Assembly: GCF_004335085.1 (NCBI RefSeq)
Contig: NZ_RQRS01000010.1
Span: 1 to 64,000, forward strand
DNA from: Pedobacter nototheniae
GTDB lineage: Bacteria; Bacteroidota; Bacteroidia; Sphingobacteriales; Sphingobacteriaceae
Length of the DNA: 64,000 nucleotides
Direction: 5' to 3'
The notes beneath the pieces are model-generated. The model saw only the letters and a program-made list of their open reading frames with translations, was not told the DNA's origin and searched no databases. The position numbers were made by a program, and so were the translations under genes. Shown piece by piece: positions 37,561 to 47,403 of this stretch; the stretch's first letter is position 1; each line of letters begins with the position of its first letter.

Positions 37561-38394
37561 ATGAAAAAACAATTTTTATTATTATCAGTATTATCAGTTC
37601 TTTTAGTTGCAGGTTGTGATAAAAAAAGAGATAGAATATTTGATGAAGATCCAACAACTAGATTAAACGCAAGTGTTACAAATGCGTACAATGCCGTAAA
37701 AGCAAAAAAAGCATGGATTTTTAGTTATTATCCTGGCGCCAATACCGAATATGGTGGCTTTAATCTTTTTCCTAACTTTACTACAGATGTTGATGTAACT
37801 ATACAAGCTGATTATACTACAGCGGGACAAAGTGGAACATTTAAATTTTATCCAGGTGCTGGACCAATCCTTTCATTTGATAATTACAATTCTGTAATTC
37901 ATTATTTTGCAACACCTGGTTATTATACTGGTGTAGGAACTTCAGATGGTGGTATGAAAGGTGACTTTGAATTTTTAGTACTAAGTGCCAATCAGGATTC
38001 TATCATGTTAAAAGGTAGAAAATATGGCAACCTTATGAAAATGAAATCTGTTGATGCAGCTCAATTGCCAACCATTATTGCTAACTACAAAGCTGGTGCA
38101 GCAACTTTTAATGTATTCAGAACTTTTAAATTAGAAGTAAATGGTACAGCTTATGCAACTACTGCAACAACAGCCACAATAAATGGATCAGTAAGACCAA
38201 ATCGCTATTTAAATGTAACTGCTAAAAACATGTCCATTTCATTTATCGTAACCGATACAGGAATTGAGTTTTATAAAGAGTATCAAATTGATGGTGTTAA
38301 ATTTAGTAAGCTAAAGTATAATGCTCCAAATGCTACTTATGCAAAAGGTTATTATTCAAATACCAATGATTCATTTAAGGTGATTCCATTGTAA
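37561..38394 (+). CDS. DUF4302-like lipoprotein of the SusCD locus
   Basis: A 277-residue lipoprotein (LLVAGCDKKRDRIFDEDPTT). FDEDPTTRLNASV, KKAWIFSYYPGANTEYGGFN and FLVLSANQDSIMLKGRKYGN fit DUF4302, a surface family that often accompanies the SusCD-metallohydrolase set. The role is unknown, probably binding. It is the last gene of the operon, followed by a strong terminator. Confidence 0.85.
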   Translation: MKKQFLLLSVLSVLLVAGCDKKRDRIFDEDPTTRLNASVTNAYNAVKAKKAWIFSYYPGANTEYGGFNLFPNFTTDVDVTIQADYTTAGQSGTFKFYPGAGPILSFDNYNSVIHYFATPGYYTGVGTSDGGMKGDFEFLVLSANQDSIMLKGRKYGNLMKMKSVDAAQLPTIIANYKAGAATFNVFRTFKLEVNGTAYATTATTATINGSVRPNRYLNVTAKNMSISFIVTDTGIEFYKEYQIDGVKFSKLKYNAPNATYAKGYYSNTNDSFKVIPL

Positions 38395-38404
38395 TACCCA
38401 GCAA

Positions 38405-38454
38405 ACAAAAAAAAAGCGCCGCAATTAATATTAATTGTGGCGCTTTTTTTTTTA
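38405..38454 (+). terminator. Strong terminator after the SusCD operon
   Basis: agcgccgcaattaat and attaattgtggcgct pair with one G-T at the centre of an A-rich / T-rich flanked hairpin, with about ten T after the stem. Confidence 0.92.
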
Positions 38455-38468
38455 GCGAATTATAGTAA

Positions 38469-38499
38469 AATAAAGTGCAACCAACATGTGCGCTTTATT
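38469..38499 (-). terminator. Hairpin downstream of the PEGA gene
   Basis: aataaagtgca (38469-38479) pairs with tgcgctttatt (38489-38499) with one G-T. On the minus strand it is followed by TTTACT. It lies 10 bp after the stop at 38509. Confidence 0.55.
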
Positions 38500-38508
38500 A
38501 AAGCAAGT

Positions 38509-38886
38509 CTAATTTTGCTTTTGAGGCTCTAGTTTAACCTCATAAACTATTGGATCATACTTCATCATGGCTCCTGTAACTGCATCTACAGCAAAACCAA
38601 GTACAAATAGGATATTGACTATACCAACTGGATTAAATGTAGTTTCTGGTCTAAATGTTCTTGTTTCATACCCATTCATTTTTAGTGATACTGTTTGAGG
38701 GGTAAATCCCTTTTTTAAAGAAACTGCCATTGGCGTAACCCCTACTTTAACGCCATCAACCTCAATATCTGCGGCCGGAGGTGTAGAATTAATTTGAACA
38801 GTTTGTTTGGTCCCTGTAAAAACAGTGGCGCAGCTAGAGAATAGCAATGTTGCGCCTAAGGCGACAACGGTAAATACTTTTTTCAT
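38509..38886 (-). CDS. PEGA-domain lipoprotein
   Basis: A 125-residue lipoprotein (LLFSSCATVFTG). A PEGA domain covers about 30-75 (QINSTPPAADIEVDGVKVG, TPMAVSLKKG). A hydrophobic Gly/Val segment follows (IVNILFVLGFAVDAVTGAMM), seen in similar small surface lipoproteins. Function is unknown; PEGA domains bind cell-surface partners. An AC-dinucleotide tract lies right upstream of the start. Confidence 0.85.
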   Translation of the reverse strand: MKKVFTVVALGATLLFSSCATVFTGTKQTVQINSTPPAADIEVDGVKVGVTPMAVSLKKGFTPQTVSLKMNGYETRTFRPETTFNPVGIVNILFVLGFAVDAVTGAMMKYDPIVYEVKLEPQKQN

Positions 38887-38911
38887 TTGTGTGTGTTTGT
38901 GTGTGTGTTTC
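38887..38911 (-). repeat. GT/AC dinucleotide tract abutting the PEGA start codon
   Basis: On the plus strand ttgtgtgtgtttgtgtgtgtgtttcc directly follows the complement of the ATG (38884-38886). On the coding strand this is an AC-rich run in the place of the ribosome-binding site. Confidence 0.7.
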
Positions 38912-39117
38912 CTACTCTTATGGCTTTTCGGTTACGCCCCGTTTTTAATGGTTTCTAGACTCCATTTTAAGGTTATTTATCATTAGGAAACTGCCTACCA
39001 GTTTCTAATTGATTTATTTTATTTTATAAAACTGTGATATTAAATACGATAGAAATCTTGAAAATCTACTCTCTAAATATAAGATTTAATATGAATATTA
39101 AAAATTTAGCTATAAAA

Positions 39118-39143
39118 AAAGGTCTTGATTTCTCAAGACCTTT
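39118..39143 (-). terminator. Terminator of secA
   Basis: aaaggtcttga (39118-39128) and tcaagaccttt (39133-39143) pair perfectly around tttc. On the minus strand a T tract follows (complement of 39114-39120), 20 bp beyond the secA stop. Confidence 0.92.
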
Positions 39144-39163
39144 AATAAGTATTAATGTTTTAA

Positions 39164-42100
39164 TTACAAGTTAGCTCCGTGGCAGTTTTTGTATTTTTTA
39201 CCGCTACCACAAGGGCAAGGTTCATTACGCCCAACTGTTGCTTCTTTGCGGATGGGTTGTTGAGGAACAGCCTCACGAGTATCTCCAAATTCAATACCTG
39301 GCTCTTCTCTACCAAACTCTTGTTTTGTAGTTTGTAGCTTTGGTTGCTTTTGTGGTGCTGGTGCTTCTCTAACCTGCTCTGCTTCTTGCTGCACAGGAAT
39401 GCCTCCTTTATATAAGAAACTTACAACCTCTTTATTCACTGCATTTAACATGCTTTTAAATAAGTTGAAAGCTTCCATTTTATAAATTACTAATGGATCT
39501 TTTTGCTCGTAAACAGCGTTTTGTACAGACTGTTTTAAATCATCCATTTCACGTAAATGTTCTTTCCAACTATCATCAATTAAAGCAAGTACAATTGTTT
39601 TTTCAAAAGAACGAACAACCTCTTTACCTTTATTATCAATTGCTTTCTTTAAATCTACAGCAACCTGAATTCCACGAATACCATCAGTAAAAGGAACAAC
39701 AATTTGTTCGATATGCTCACCACGTTCTTCAAAAACTTGTTTTAAAACAGGTAATGATTGTTGAATAATCGCATCAGATTTACGTGCATAGAAAGATTCA
39801 GCTTCATCAAATAACTTCTCTGTTAACTGAGTTATATTTGATGATGAAAATTCCTTTTCAGTAATAGCAGTATCGAAAGAGAAGTTTTTAATCACCTCTA
39901 ATTTAAAGCCATCAAAGTTTGCTTCTTGTTTGTATTCGGTCACGATATCTTCTGCAACATCGAAAACCATATTGTTCATATCTACATCTAAACGCTCGCC
40001 AAATAAAGCATTTTTACGTTTAGCATAAATAACCGTACGTTGAGAGTTCATTACATCATCGTACTCCAATAAACGTTTACGAATACCAAAGTTGTTTTCT
40101 TCTACTTTCTTTTGTGCACGCTCAATTGATTTTGTAATCATAGAGTGCTGAATCACTTCTCCATCTTCAATTCCCATACGCACCATGATACCAGAAATAC
40201 GCTCTGAACCAAACAAACGCATTAAGTTATCTTCTAATGAAACGAAGAATTGAGATGAACCTGGATCACCCTGACGACCAGCACGACCGCGCAACTGCCT
40301 ATCAACACGACGAGATTCGTGACGCTCAGTACCAACGATTGCCAAACCTCCAGCTTCTTTAACACCTGCACCTAGTTTAATATCTGTACCACGACCAGCC
40401 ATGTTGGTTGCAATGGTTACAGTTCCTGCTTGTCCAGCTTCGGCAACAATATCTGCCTCTTTCTGGTGCATTTTGGCATTTAATACATTGTGTTTAATTC
40501 CACGAAGTTTAAGCATACGACTTAATAACTCCGAAATCTCTACTGAGGTTGTACCCACTAATACCGGACGACCCGCTTTTGGCTCTAACTGACCTGTTTG
40601 AGGATTAACCGCTGGAATTAATGCACCTTTAGCATCAAGCTTAGGCACAGCTCTACCAGTTGCATCATATTTAATTACTGGTTTGCCATCTTTTTGCTTC
40701 GCATTTCCTTCTTTATCCAATTCATACTCTGTTTCGTAATGCGAGTATGGGAAAACAAGGAATTGAATTTCAGATGCTACAGCGTTATATTTTTCACGAA
40801 CAGTACGGTAAACGTAATCTTGCTCATCTTTTCTTGAAATATTTCTATTGGTTGGAATTTCTACAACATCCAATTTATAGATAGACCAAAACTCACCTGC
40901 TTCTGTGGTTGCAGTACCCGTCATACCGCAAAGTTTGTGGTACATACGGAAATAGTTTTGAAGGGTTACTGTAGCATAAGTTTGCGTTGCATCTTCTACC
41001 TTAACATTTTCTTTAGCTTCAATTGCCTGATGTAAACCATCTGAGTAACGACGGCCATCCATAATACGACCAGTTTGCTCATCAACAATTTTAATTTTTC
41101 CTTCATCGATGATGTATTCAACATCAATTTCGAATAAAGTATAAGCTTTTAATAATTGATTTACAGAGTGGATACGTTCTGCTTTTACAGAATAATCACG
41201 CATTAAGGCATCTTTAGTAACCACTTTTTCTTCCAACGGAAGATCAGATTTTTCTAATTCTGCCACTTCAGTACCTACATCAGGTAAAACAAAGAAATGA
41301 GGATCTTCTCCTGATTGGGTAATTAACTCAATACCTTTTTCAGTTAATTCTACCTGATTATTTTTCTCATCGATGTAGAAGAACAATTCAGAATCTACTT
41401 TAGGCATATTCTTAGATTGATCTGCCATATAGTGGTTTTCCGTTTTTAACAACAAACCACGAACACCGCTTTCACTTAAAAACTTAATTAAAGCTTTATT
41501 TTTTGGTAAACCGCGATAAGCACGTAATAATGCTAAACCACCTTCACCCTCTTCTGTACCAGTATTACCAGCATTAATTAATTTTTTAGCCTCATTTAAA
41601 GCTTGTGTTACATATGCTTTTTGAGCATTAACCAAACGCTCAATGCGTGGTTTTAACTCATAAAATTCGTGTTGATCGCCGTGAGGAATCGGGCCTGAAA
41701 TAATTAATGGTGTACGTGCATCATCAATTAAAACTGAATCGACCTCATCCACCATTGCAAAGTGCTGCTTGCGTTGTACCAGCTGATCTGGGGTTTGCGA
41801 CATATTGTCACGCAGGTAATCGAAACCAAACTCGTTATTTGTTCCGTAAGTAATATCTGCTGCGTAAGCTTTTCTTCTTTCTTCTGAGTTTGGCTCGTGT
41901 TTATCAATACAATCTACACTTAAACCATGGAATTCAAATAAAGGGCCATTCCACTCACTATCACGACGGGCAAGGTAATCATTCACGGTAACGATGTGAA
42001 CACCCTGACCTGCTAATGCATTTAAATAAGCCGGCAATGTACTTACAAGGGTTTTACCTTCACCAGTAGCCATTTCAGCAATTTTACCGCTGTGTAAAAC

Positions 42101-42640
42101 AATACCACCAATTAATTGCACATCATAATGCACCATATTCCATGATACTTCTGTACCGGCGGCATCCCATTTATTTGCCCACTGCGCTTTATCGCCAACA
42201 ATTTTAACATTGTTTTTGCGTGCAGCATAATCACGATCAAACTGGGTTGCGGTAACTTCTAAAAAGTCGTTTTCACTTAAACGGCGTGAAGTTTCTTTAA
42301 CAACAGCAAATGCTTCAGGAAGAATTTCCAAAAGTACTTTTTCTAATTCCGCATCACGATCTTTACCTAATGCATCAACCTGATCGTATAAAGCTGTTTT
42401 TTGATGAAGATCCAAATCTTCACTTTCAGCATCAACTTTTAATGCTGCAATTTTTGCATCTATATCTGTTAAAAAAGTAGTAATTCTACTTTTAAATTCT
42501 ATTGTTTTAGCACGCAATTCATCATTGCTAATTGAAGAAAGTTTTGCATATTCTTCATTTATTTTAACAACCAACGGCTGTATGCTCTTTATATCTCTTT
42601 CTGATTTACTTCCGAAAACCTTGGCTAAAAATCCTAACAT
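39164..42640 (-). CDS. secA: Preprotein translocase ATPase SecA
   Basis: A 1158-residue motor of the Sec pathway. Visible are the Walker [24 protein letters not shown] of Walker [20 protein letters not shown], the second NBD motifs [12 protein letters not shown] and [11 protein letters not shown], and [14 protein letters not shown]. The extreme C-terminus has the zinc-binding [14 protein letters not shown]. It is longer than E. coli SecA (901) because of insertions, as in other Bacteroidota. A small secreted-protein gene sits 136 bp upstream on the same strand. Confidence 0.97.
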   Translation of the reverse strand: MLGFLAKVFGSKSERDIKSIQPLVVKINEEYAKLSSISNDELRAKTIEFKSRITTFLTDIDAKIAALKVDAESEDLDLHQKTALYDQVDALGKDRDAELEKVLLEILPEAFAVVKETSRRLSENDFLEVTATQFDRDYAARKNNVKIVGDKAQWANKWDAAGTEVSWNMVHYDVQLIGGIVLHSGKIAEMATGEGKTLVSTLPAYLNALAGQGVHIVTVNDYLARRDSEWNGPLFEFHGLSVDCIDKHEPNSEERRKAYAADITYGTNNEFGFDYLRDNMSQTPDQLVQRKQHFAMVDEVDSVLIDDARTPLIISGPIPHGDQHEFYELKPRIERLVNAQKAYVTQALNEAKKLINAGNTGTEEGEGGLALLRAYRGLPKNKALIKFLSESGVRGLLLKTENHYMADQSKNMPKVDSELFFYIDEKNNQVELTEKGIELITQSGEDPHFFVLPDVGTEVAELEKSDLPLEEKVVTKDALMRDYSVKAERIHSVNQLLKAYTLFEIDVEYIIDEGKIKIVDEQTGRIMDGRRYSDGLHQAIEAKENVKVEDATQTYATVTLQNYFRMYHKLCGMTGTATTEAGEFWSIYKLDVVEIPTNRNISRKDEQDYVYRTVREKYNAVASEIQFLVFPYSHYETEYELDKEGNAKQKDGKPVIKYDATGRAVPKLDAKGALIPAVNPQTGQLEPKAGRPVLVGTTSVEISELLSRMLKLRGIKHNVLNAKMHQKEADIVAEAGQAGTVTIATNMAGRGTDIKLGAGVKEAGGLAIVGTERHESRRVDRQLRGRAGRQGDPGSSQFFVSLEDNLMRLFGSERISGIMVRMGIEDGEVIQHSMITKSIERAQKKVEENNFGIRKRLLEYDDVMNSQRTVIYAKRKNALFGERLDVDMNNMVFDVAEDIVTEYKQEANFDGFKLEVIKNFSFDTAITEKEFSSSNITQLTEKLFDEAESFYARKSDAIIQQSLPVLKQVFEERGEHIEQIVVPFTDGIRGIQVAVDLKKAIDNKGKEVVRSFEKTIVLALIDDSWKEHLREMDDLKQSVQNAVYEQKDPLVIYKMEAFNLFKSMLNAVNKEVVSFLYKGGIPVQQEAEQVREAPAPQKQPKLQTTKQEFGREEPGIEFGDTREAVPQQPIRKEATVGRNEPCPCGSGKKYKNCHGANL

Positions 42641-42776
42641 TATATTTTAAATCGTATTTATTATTAAAAAATGGAGTGTTACAACAACCACGCCATGGCT
42701 TGTTGCAAGTCAGTTTGGCAGTTGCTGGTATAAAATGGGGCTAAAAATCTAACTAAAGATCTTTTAAGAAGAAAAA

Positions 42777-43076
42777 CTAAGGGCTGTTGTTTTTTGGTTT
42801 TTTCCTAATGGTTAAATCAGCTATAACCTGATTTTCATTTACATACTTGGCTACTTTTAATTGAGGTTGGGTACCAATTAAAGCAAGGCGAGTGTATGAT
42901 AATAAATAAGGATTACGGTGTTCGTTAAGTTGAACAGGCGTTTTATCAGCAGAATTAATACTGATTTTATGTTCATTACAATATTCATTTAATATTCTAA
43001 GCCCTTCAACACGCTCGGCTTTTGCCAAATGTGTTAAGCTAAAAAATACAAGTGATATGGTAACTAGGTGTTTCAT
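42777..43076 (-). CDS. Small secreted protein upstream of secA
   Basis: About 99 residues. The ATG at 43076 gives signal peptide MKHLVTISLVFFSLTHLAKA; an ATG four codons upstream is possible. The mature part is charged and ends IRKKPKNNSP. I do not recognise a family. Its position directly upstream of secA, same strand, recalls SecM, the secretion monitor of E. coli, but the SecM arrest motif is not present. It could simply be an unrelated short exported protein. Confidence 0.6.
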   Translation of the reverse strand: MKHLVTISLVFFSLTHLAKAERVEGLRILNEYCNEHKISINSADKTPVQLNEHRNPYLLSYTRLALIGTQPQLKVAKYVNENQVIADLTIRKKPKNNSP

Positions 43077-43320
43077 TAATAGCGGCAAAGCTAGTTTTAA
43101 TCTTTTATAAAAAGAAATTTCATCCTTGCAAAAAGCATACCTTAATTTTTTACCAAGGGCTAATGTTTTATAAAAAAAAATAGTGATCGATGCATTTCCT
43201 ATAACTCAGCATACTAAATTTTGCCATTTAACGATACAAAATTGCTTTACATCGTTACAAACTTATCGTTTTTGGCTGTTCTTTCTATTTTTATTCAAAG
43301 GATAACAAAACGTATTTACC

Positions 43321-44052
43321 ATGGAAAGAAAAAACTTTTTAAGAAGCTTAATGATTGGGGCAGTTTCTACTCCAGTATTAATTGAAGCCTGCAAAAAAAG
43401 CAGCATCATGGATGAGAGCAACTCAAGTGGATCTGGATCTGCTGGTACAACAACTGGTACAAACGGATCTTGTACTGTAGCACCTACAGAAACTGAAGGC
43501 CCTTTTCCTACAAAAGTACCTGCTTCATATGTTAGAAGTGACATTACCGATGGTAGAACGGGTTACAAATTAACAGCAAAAATTACAATCGGTAATTTAA
43601 ATAACAGCTGTGCGGGTTTAGCTAATGCAATTGTAGATATATGGCATTGCGATGCTGAGGGCAACTATTCTGAATATGGAGGCTCGGGTATGCAAAGCAC
43701 AAATTACCAATCGGTACATTTTTTACGCGGCAGACAAACTACCGATGCTAATGGCTTGGTAACCTTTACCTCAATTTTTCCAGGTTGGTATAGCGGTCGT
43801 GCAACACACATACATGTACATGTTTACAATGCCGCAGGTACTTCATTAAACGTAACACAAATTGCTTTTCCGGAAGGGAGCGGAACTTCATTAGCTTTAG
43901 TAAATGGCTACGCGAAAGGTATGACTGGCTATACCTATAATAATGCAGATAATGTTTTTAGTGACGATACAACGGGCGTTGAAATTGCAAAAGTTACGGG
44001 TACACTTGCTGCTGGCTTTGAACTTACTTTTAAATTAAACGTTAAAGCATAA
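43321..44052 (+). CDS. Intradiol ring-cleavage dioxygenase-like lipoprotein
   Basis: A 243-residue protein with an N-terminal export signal ending LIEACKKSS, so probably a lipoprotein. The intradiol fold is visible: ETEGPFPTKVPASYVRSDIT, IVDIWHCDAEGNYSEYGG, FTSIFPGWYSGRATHIHVHV. The ferric-iron ligands are two Tyr (one near 116-119, one at 157) and two His (163, 165), all present. Such enzymes open catechol rings. An extracytoplasmic version suggests attack on plant or humic phenolics; the true substrate is unknown. Confidence 0.85.
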   Translation: MERKNFLRSLMIGAVSTPVLIEACKKSSIMDESNSSGSGSAGTTTGTNGSCTVAPTETEGPFPTKVPASYVRSDITDGRTGYKLTAKITIGNLNNSCAGLANAIVDIWHCDAEGNYSEYGGSGMQSTNYQSVHFLRGRQTTDANGLVTFTSIFPGWYSGRATHIHVHVYNAAGTSLNVTQIAFPEGSGTSLALVNGYAKGMTGYTYNNADNVFSDDTTGVEIAKVTGTLAAGFELTFKLNVKA

Positions 44053-44085
44053 TAAATATCCTTATTGTTTGTTTTATTTTTGATT

Positions 44086-44118
44086 TAGACGTTAAGTACA
44101 ACCTTAACGTCTTTTTTA
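44086..44118 (+). terminator. Terminator after the dioxygenase gene
   Basis: gacgttaag (44088-44096) pairs with cttaacgtc (44103-44111), loop of 6, then TTTTTT. Confidence 0.88.
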
Positions 44119-44128
44119 TTTTGTAACG

Positions 44129-44635
44129 ATGGCAAAAAAAATAATCACCTTGTGTTACCGCAAAATTATTGATGTGGATAATACCAATTTATGGGATAAA
44201 TATGTGCATGAGGATAGCTTTATAGAGTTTAAAATGCAGGCACAGTTTTATAATCAGGAGCAACGGTATAAAACTTTTGCTGAGTTAATTTTAAATGTTC
44301 CAGATGCTAATAAACTTAACTTTTTGGTAAGCGCAGCAATTACTGGTTACATACAGCAACTAAAAAACATTATACCCGATGTATTGGATAATTTGGGAAG
44401 ACGCTTTTTAACTTTCGAAAATTTTAAATTTGAAATCATTAATTCTGACATCGACAGCATACAAAAACATAAAATTGGAATTAACTTTTTCTCTACACCA
44501 ATGATATGGCACGATACAATAGATAATCAATTATTGGTTTCACAAGTTAAAGAAAGTGACGAAGAAGAGATTTTTACTAACCTTTTTCAAATTCAACCTT
44601 TTGTAAGCATATATTCTATTAAAACCGTTTTATAA
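44129..44635 (+). CDS. Hypothetical protein linked to a cupin
   Basis: A 168-residue soluble protein with no signal peptide and no recognised domain. It has mixed helices and strands (FKMQAQFYNQEQRYKTFAEL, PDVLDNLGRRFLTFENFKFE). It lies 3 bp before the cupin gene, so the two are translated as a pair. The role is unknown. Confidence 0.6.
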   Translation: MAKKIITLCYRKIIDVDNTNLWDKYVHEDSFIEFKMQAQFYNQEQRYKTFAELILNVPDANKLNFLVSAAITGYIQQLKNIIPDVLDNLGRRFLTFENFKFEIINSDIDSIQKHKIGINFFSTPMIWHDTIDNQLLVSQVKESDEEEIFTNLFQIQPFVSIYSIKTVL

Positions 44636-44638
44636 TTT

Positions 44639-45331
44639 ATGGAATTAACTCCAGGAAAAATATATTTAGCAGACCAGCGTGGTTTAACTGAAACATCAAC
44701 TTTAAGAAGATACAGCACCTTTAACTTCGAAAAATATTATAATGAGCATAAAGAGGCTTTTGGTAATTTATTTATTTGTAATGATGATTCTCTTGCTGGC
44801 GGAAAACTGACATTCTTTTTATCAAAGGAAGATTCTTTTCAAATATTTATCCCCATAACTGGAGGAATAGATATTGTGAGCAAAGGCGAGGAATTTTCTG
44901 TTGATACTGGTCAGGTTTTAACTTTAAATCTGGAAAAAGGGGAAGTTTTAGAAATCAGCAATCCTTATGAAAAGGATATAATAAACTACCTTCAAATTGG
45001 GATAAAGAATAATGTTGTTTTATTTGAAAAGGTTAATGATACTTTTGCTTTTGACTTTGAAAAGGACAAAAATCAGTTAATAGAAGTTGTATCGTTTAAT
45101 GATTTACCGTTAAAGATAAGTGCCGGGATTTTTGATGGTCGTGAGGAAGCGATTTATAAAATGCAAAGCCAAAAGAATAATTTTTATGCTTTTATAATTG
45201 ATGGCGCATTTGAAATTGAAGGCAGATTAATGCATGCCCGCGATGGTTTAGCGCTTTGGGATATTGAACAAATAGAATTAGAAGCTTTAAGCAACAATGC
45301 TATAGCACTTATAATTGAAGTACTTAATTAA
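44639..45331 (+). CDS. Pirin-like bicupin protein
   Basis: A 230-residue cytosolic protein with two cupin halves. The second, GIFDGREEAIYKM, FAFIIDGAFEIEGRLMHARD and WDIEQIELEAL, resembles the C-terminal cupin of YhhW-type pirins. The first half has a strand pattern (IPITGGIDIVSKGEEFSVDTG) but lacks the usual histidine-rich pirin metal site, so enzyme activity is doubtful. It is preceded by the hypothetical gene and ends in a shared terminator. Confidence 0.72.
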   Translation: MELTPGKIYLADQRGLTETSTLRRYSTFNFEKYYNEHKEAFGNLFICNDDSLAGGKLTFFLSKEDSFQIFIPITGGIDIVSKGEEFSVDTGQVLTLNLEKGEVLEISNPYEKDIINYLQIGIKNNVVLFEKVNDTFAFDFEKDKNQLIEVVSFNDLPLKISAGIFDGREEAIYKMQSQKNNFYAFIIDGAFEIEGRLMHARDGLALWDIEQIELEALSNNAIALIIEVLN

Positions 45332-45358
45332 TGAGAGAGAAAACTTCTCTCCCATTAA
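45328..45358. terminator. Hairpin between convergent genes, overlapping the cupin stop codon
   Basis: ttaatgagagagaa (45328-45341) pairs with ttctctcccattaa (45345-45358) with one mismatch. The left arm includes the stop codon at 45329-45331. It lies between two convergent genes and fits a bidirectional terminator. Confidence 0.75.
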
Positions 45359-45364
45359 TTAGTT

Positions 45365-46315
45365 TTATTTAAACACAACCTCTGTAGCACCATACCCAAA
45401 TTTTTCTTTTCGGGCATCCATATAGGTTTTTATATGTGGGTTTTTACTAATTAGTTTATGTATTTTATCTCTCAGCGTTCCGTTTCCGGTACCGTGAATA
45501 AAAACAATTTTATCAAAGTGATGAACAATTGCCGCATCTAAAGCATTTTGAAAGTGAGCCAATTGAATTTGCAGCATTTCATCTGCCTCTAAAAAATGGT
45601 GATCGTCTCTTAACTTTTCGATATGTAAATCGATTTCTTTTTCTGGTGCGTTAACTGTTTTCTTTTCTGAAGTAGATTTAAAAAAACTTTCTTTTAGCTT
45701 TTGTGCATCAATGATTGGCGCTTGCTCATCCAATCTAATTAACCAGCCTTTATTTTTTAATTGAGGCAATTCCTTCTGGTCTGTGCTAAAATCCTTTGCC
45801 CTAAATTTCTTTTTTATTACTAAAGGTTGGGCTGGTTTAACATCAGCTTTGCTAAACAACAAAAACTGAAAATTAAATTCTGGCCAAATATCCAAATCAG
45901 GAATGGATGCAGAATACACCAAAACAGATTGATGTGCTTCGATAACACCATAATAAGAACCTGCATATTTCTCTTTACGCTCAGTTATTAAGGTAGCCAG
46001 TAGAATATTTGGTGAGTGGTTTTGCAAATGAAAATGAACCACATTACCTACTTTATCATCGGTAGCAACGGCAAGGTAAATTCCATTTTCAATTTTATTT
46101 ATTGCAGGTACATTTACAGCAATTGGTTTTGGTGCATCTTCTTCTTCGGTTGAAGCACCATGACCATGCACTGAGGTTAAGTTACTTATTGCAACTGGAA
46201 TTTCAAATCCATCACTATCCGTTACGCCCAAGGTTTGGTTATCGATAATTTTAGTTACGTAACCCTCACGTTTTTCATCAACAAAACGAACAAAATCTCC
46301 CAGTTTAAATTTCAT
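45365..46315 (-). CDS. DUF2027 and Smr domain protein
   Basis: A 316-residue protein. The N-terminal segment MKFKLGDFVRFVDEKREGYV with YVTKI and DGFEIPVAISNL is the DUF2027/SH3-like start. The C-terminal Smr domain (about 230-316) has EIDLHIEKLRDDH and VFIHGTGNGTLRDKI with GYGATEVVFK. Smr domains nick or bind nucleic acid, as in MutS2. Its role in this group is not settled. It is 76 bp downstream of rsgA on the same strand. Confidence 0.88.
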   Translation of the reverse strand: MKFKLGDFVRFVDEKREGYVTKIIDNQTLGVTDSDGFEIPVAISNLTSVHGHGASTEEEDAPKPIAVNVPAINKIENGIYLAVATDDKVGNVVHFHLQNHSPNILLATLITERKEKYAGSYYGVIEAHQSVLVYSASIPDLDIWPEFNFQFLLFSKADVKPAQPLVIKKKFRAKDFSTDQKELPQLKNKGWLIRLDEQAPIIDAQKLKESFFKSTSEKKTVNAPEKEIDLHIEKLRDDHHFLEADEMLQIQLAHFQNALDAAIVHHFDKIVFIHGTGNGTLRDKIHKLISKNPHIKTYMDARKEKFGYGATEVVFK

Positions 46316-46330
46316 CTCTTTATTTTTTTA

Positions 46331-46378
46331 CCACAAAGGCTCAAAGTACACAAAGATTTTAAGCTATTGGCACAAAGC
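46331..46378. repeat. Short cacaaag-type repeat ahead of the Smr gene
   Basis: accacaaaggctcaaag followed by tacacaaagattt and, further on, ggcacaaagc. The 14-nt piece caaagtacacaaag recurs at 48019-48032 in the thr leader region. The pattern is like a short extragenic repeat often seen in Bacteroidota, but its function is unknown. Confidence 0.45.
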
Positions 46379-46391
46379 AATTATGATTTGT

Positions 46392-47312
46392 TTAATGCCT
46401 TGTATCGTTTCCATGATAGATGCTTAAATAGCTTTCGTATCTCGAAACAGCAATTTCACCCTCATTAACGGCTTCCAAAACTGCGCAACCCGGTTCATTA
46501 ATATGCCTACAATTGTTAAAACGGCAATTATGAGAGGTTTTAAATATCTCCCTGAAGAAATGTCCCAACTCTTCTTTTTCAATATCAATAACACCTAACT
46601 CTCTAATTCCAGGGCTATCTACAATGAAGCCACCTTGCGGCAATTCAAACATTTCGGCAAAGGTTGTGGTGTGTTGTCCTTTATCACTCCAATCAGAAAC
46701 TTCGCCTGTCCTTAAATCACGATCAGGTAAAAGCGCATTAATTAAACTCGATTTCCCAACACCTGAGTGACCAGAAATCAATGTAATTTTATCGGTTATT
46801 AGCTCCTGAATAACAGGAATATTAATTCCTTTTAAAGCAGATACTTCATAACACGGATACCCAATTGCCTCATAAATGGCTTTAAATTCCTTCAAAATTT
46901 CAAGGCCTTCTTTACTAAACAAATCAAGCTTATTAAATACCAATACTGTTGGTACATCATAAGCTTCGGCCGTAACTAAAAAGCGATCTATAAAACCTAA
47001 AGATGTACGTGGAGATGCCAGTGTAACCACCAGAATAGCCATATCTAAGTTTGCTGCAAGAATTTGTGCCTGCTTACTTAGGTTAATAGACTTACGGATG
47101 ATGTAATTTTTACGGGGCATTAATTCATTAATAATACCCTGAATACCATCACGTTCCAAATCAAACTTTACCCTATCGCCAACAGCAATTGGATTAGTTG
47201 TTTGAATACCTTTCATTCTGAATTTCCCTACAATACGGCAATCGTAGCGCTCGCCATTATCGGCCAAAACACTGTACCAACTCCCTGTAGATTTAATAAC
47301 TAAGCCCTGCAT
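46392..47312 (-). CDS. rsgA: Ribosome small-subunit-dependent GTPase A
   Basis: A 306-residue ribosome maturation factor. An OB fold at the N-terminus precedes a circularly permuted GTPase, with NKLD (G4) before the P-loop SGHSGVGKSSLINALLP (G1) and DSPGIRELG (G3). The zinc finger at the C-terminus is CRFNNCRHINEPGCAV. It helps late maturation of the 30S subunit. Confidence 0.95.
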   Translation of the reverse strand: MQGLVIKSTGSWYSVLADNGERYDCRIVGKFRMKGIQTTNPIAVGDRVKFDLERDGIQGIINELMPRKNYIIRKSINLSKQAQILAANLDMAILVVTLASPRTSLGFIDRFLVTAEAYDVPTVLVFNKLDLFSKEGLEILKEFKAIYEAIGYPCYEVSALKGINIPVIQELITDKITLISGHSGVGKSSLINALLPDRDLRTGEVSDWSDKGQHTTTFAEMFELPQGGFIVDSPGIRELGVIDIEKEELGHFFREIFKTSHNCRFNNCRHINEPGCAVLEAVNEGEIAVSRYESYLSIYHGNDTRH

Positions 47313-47403
47313 ATTTGCTACAAAGGTATTAATAAGCGTTGGAAAAAATTGTAAAAATAGGGAACGTAAATGCTTAAACGGTTTGAAACTAATTTAGAGA
47401 AAT

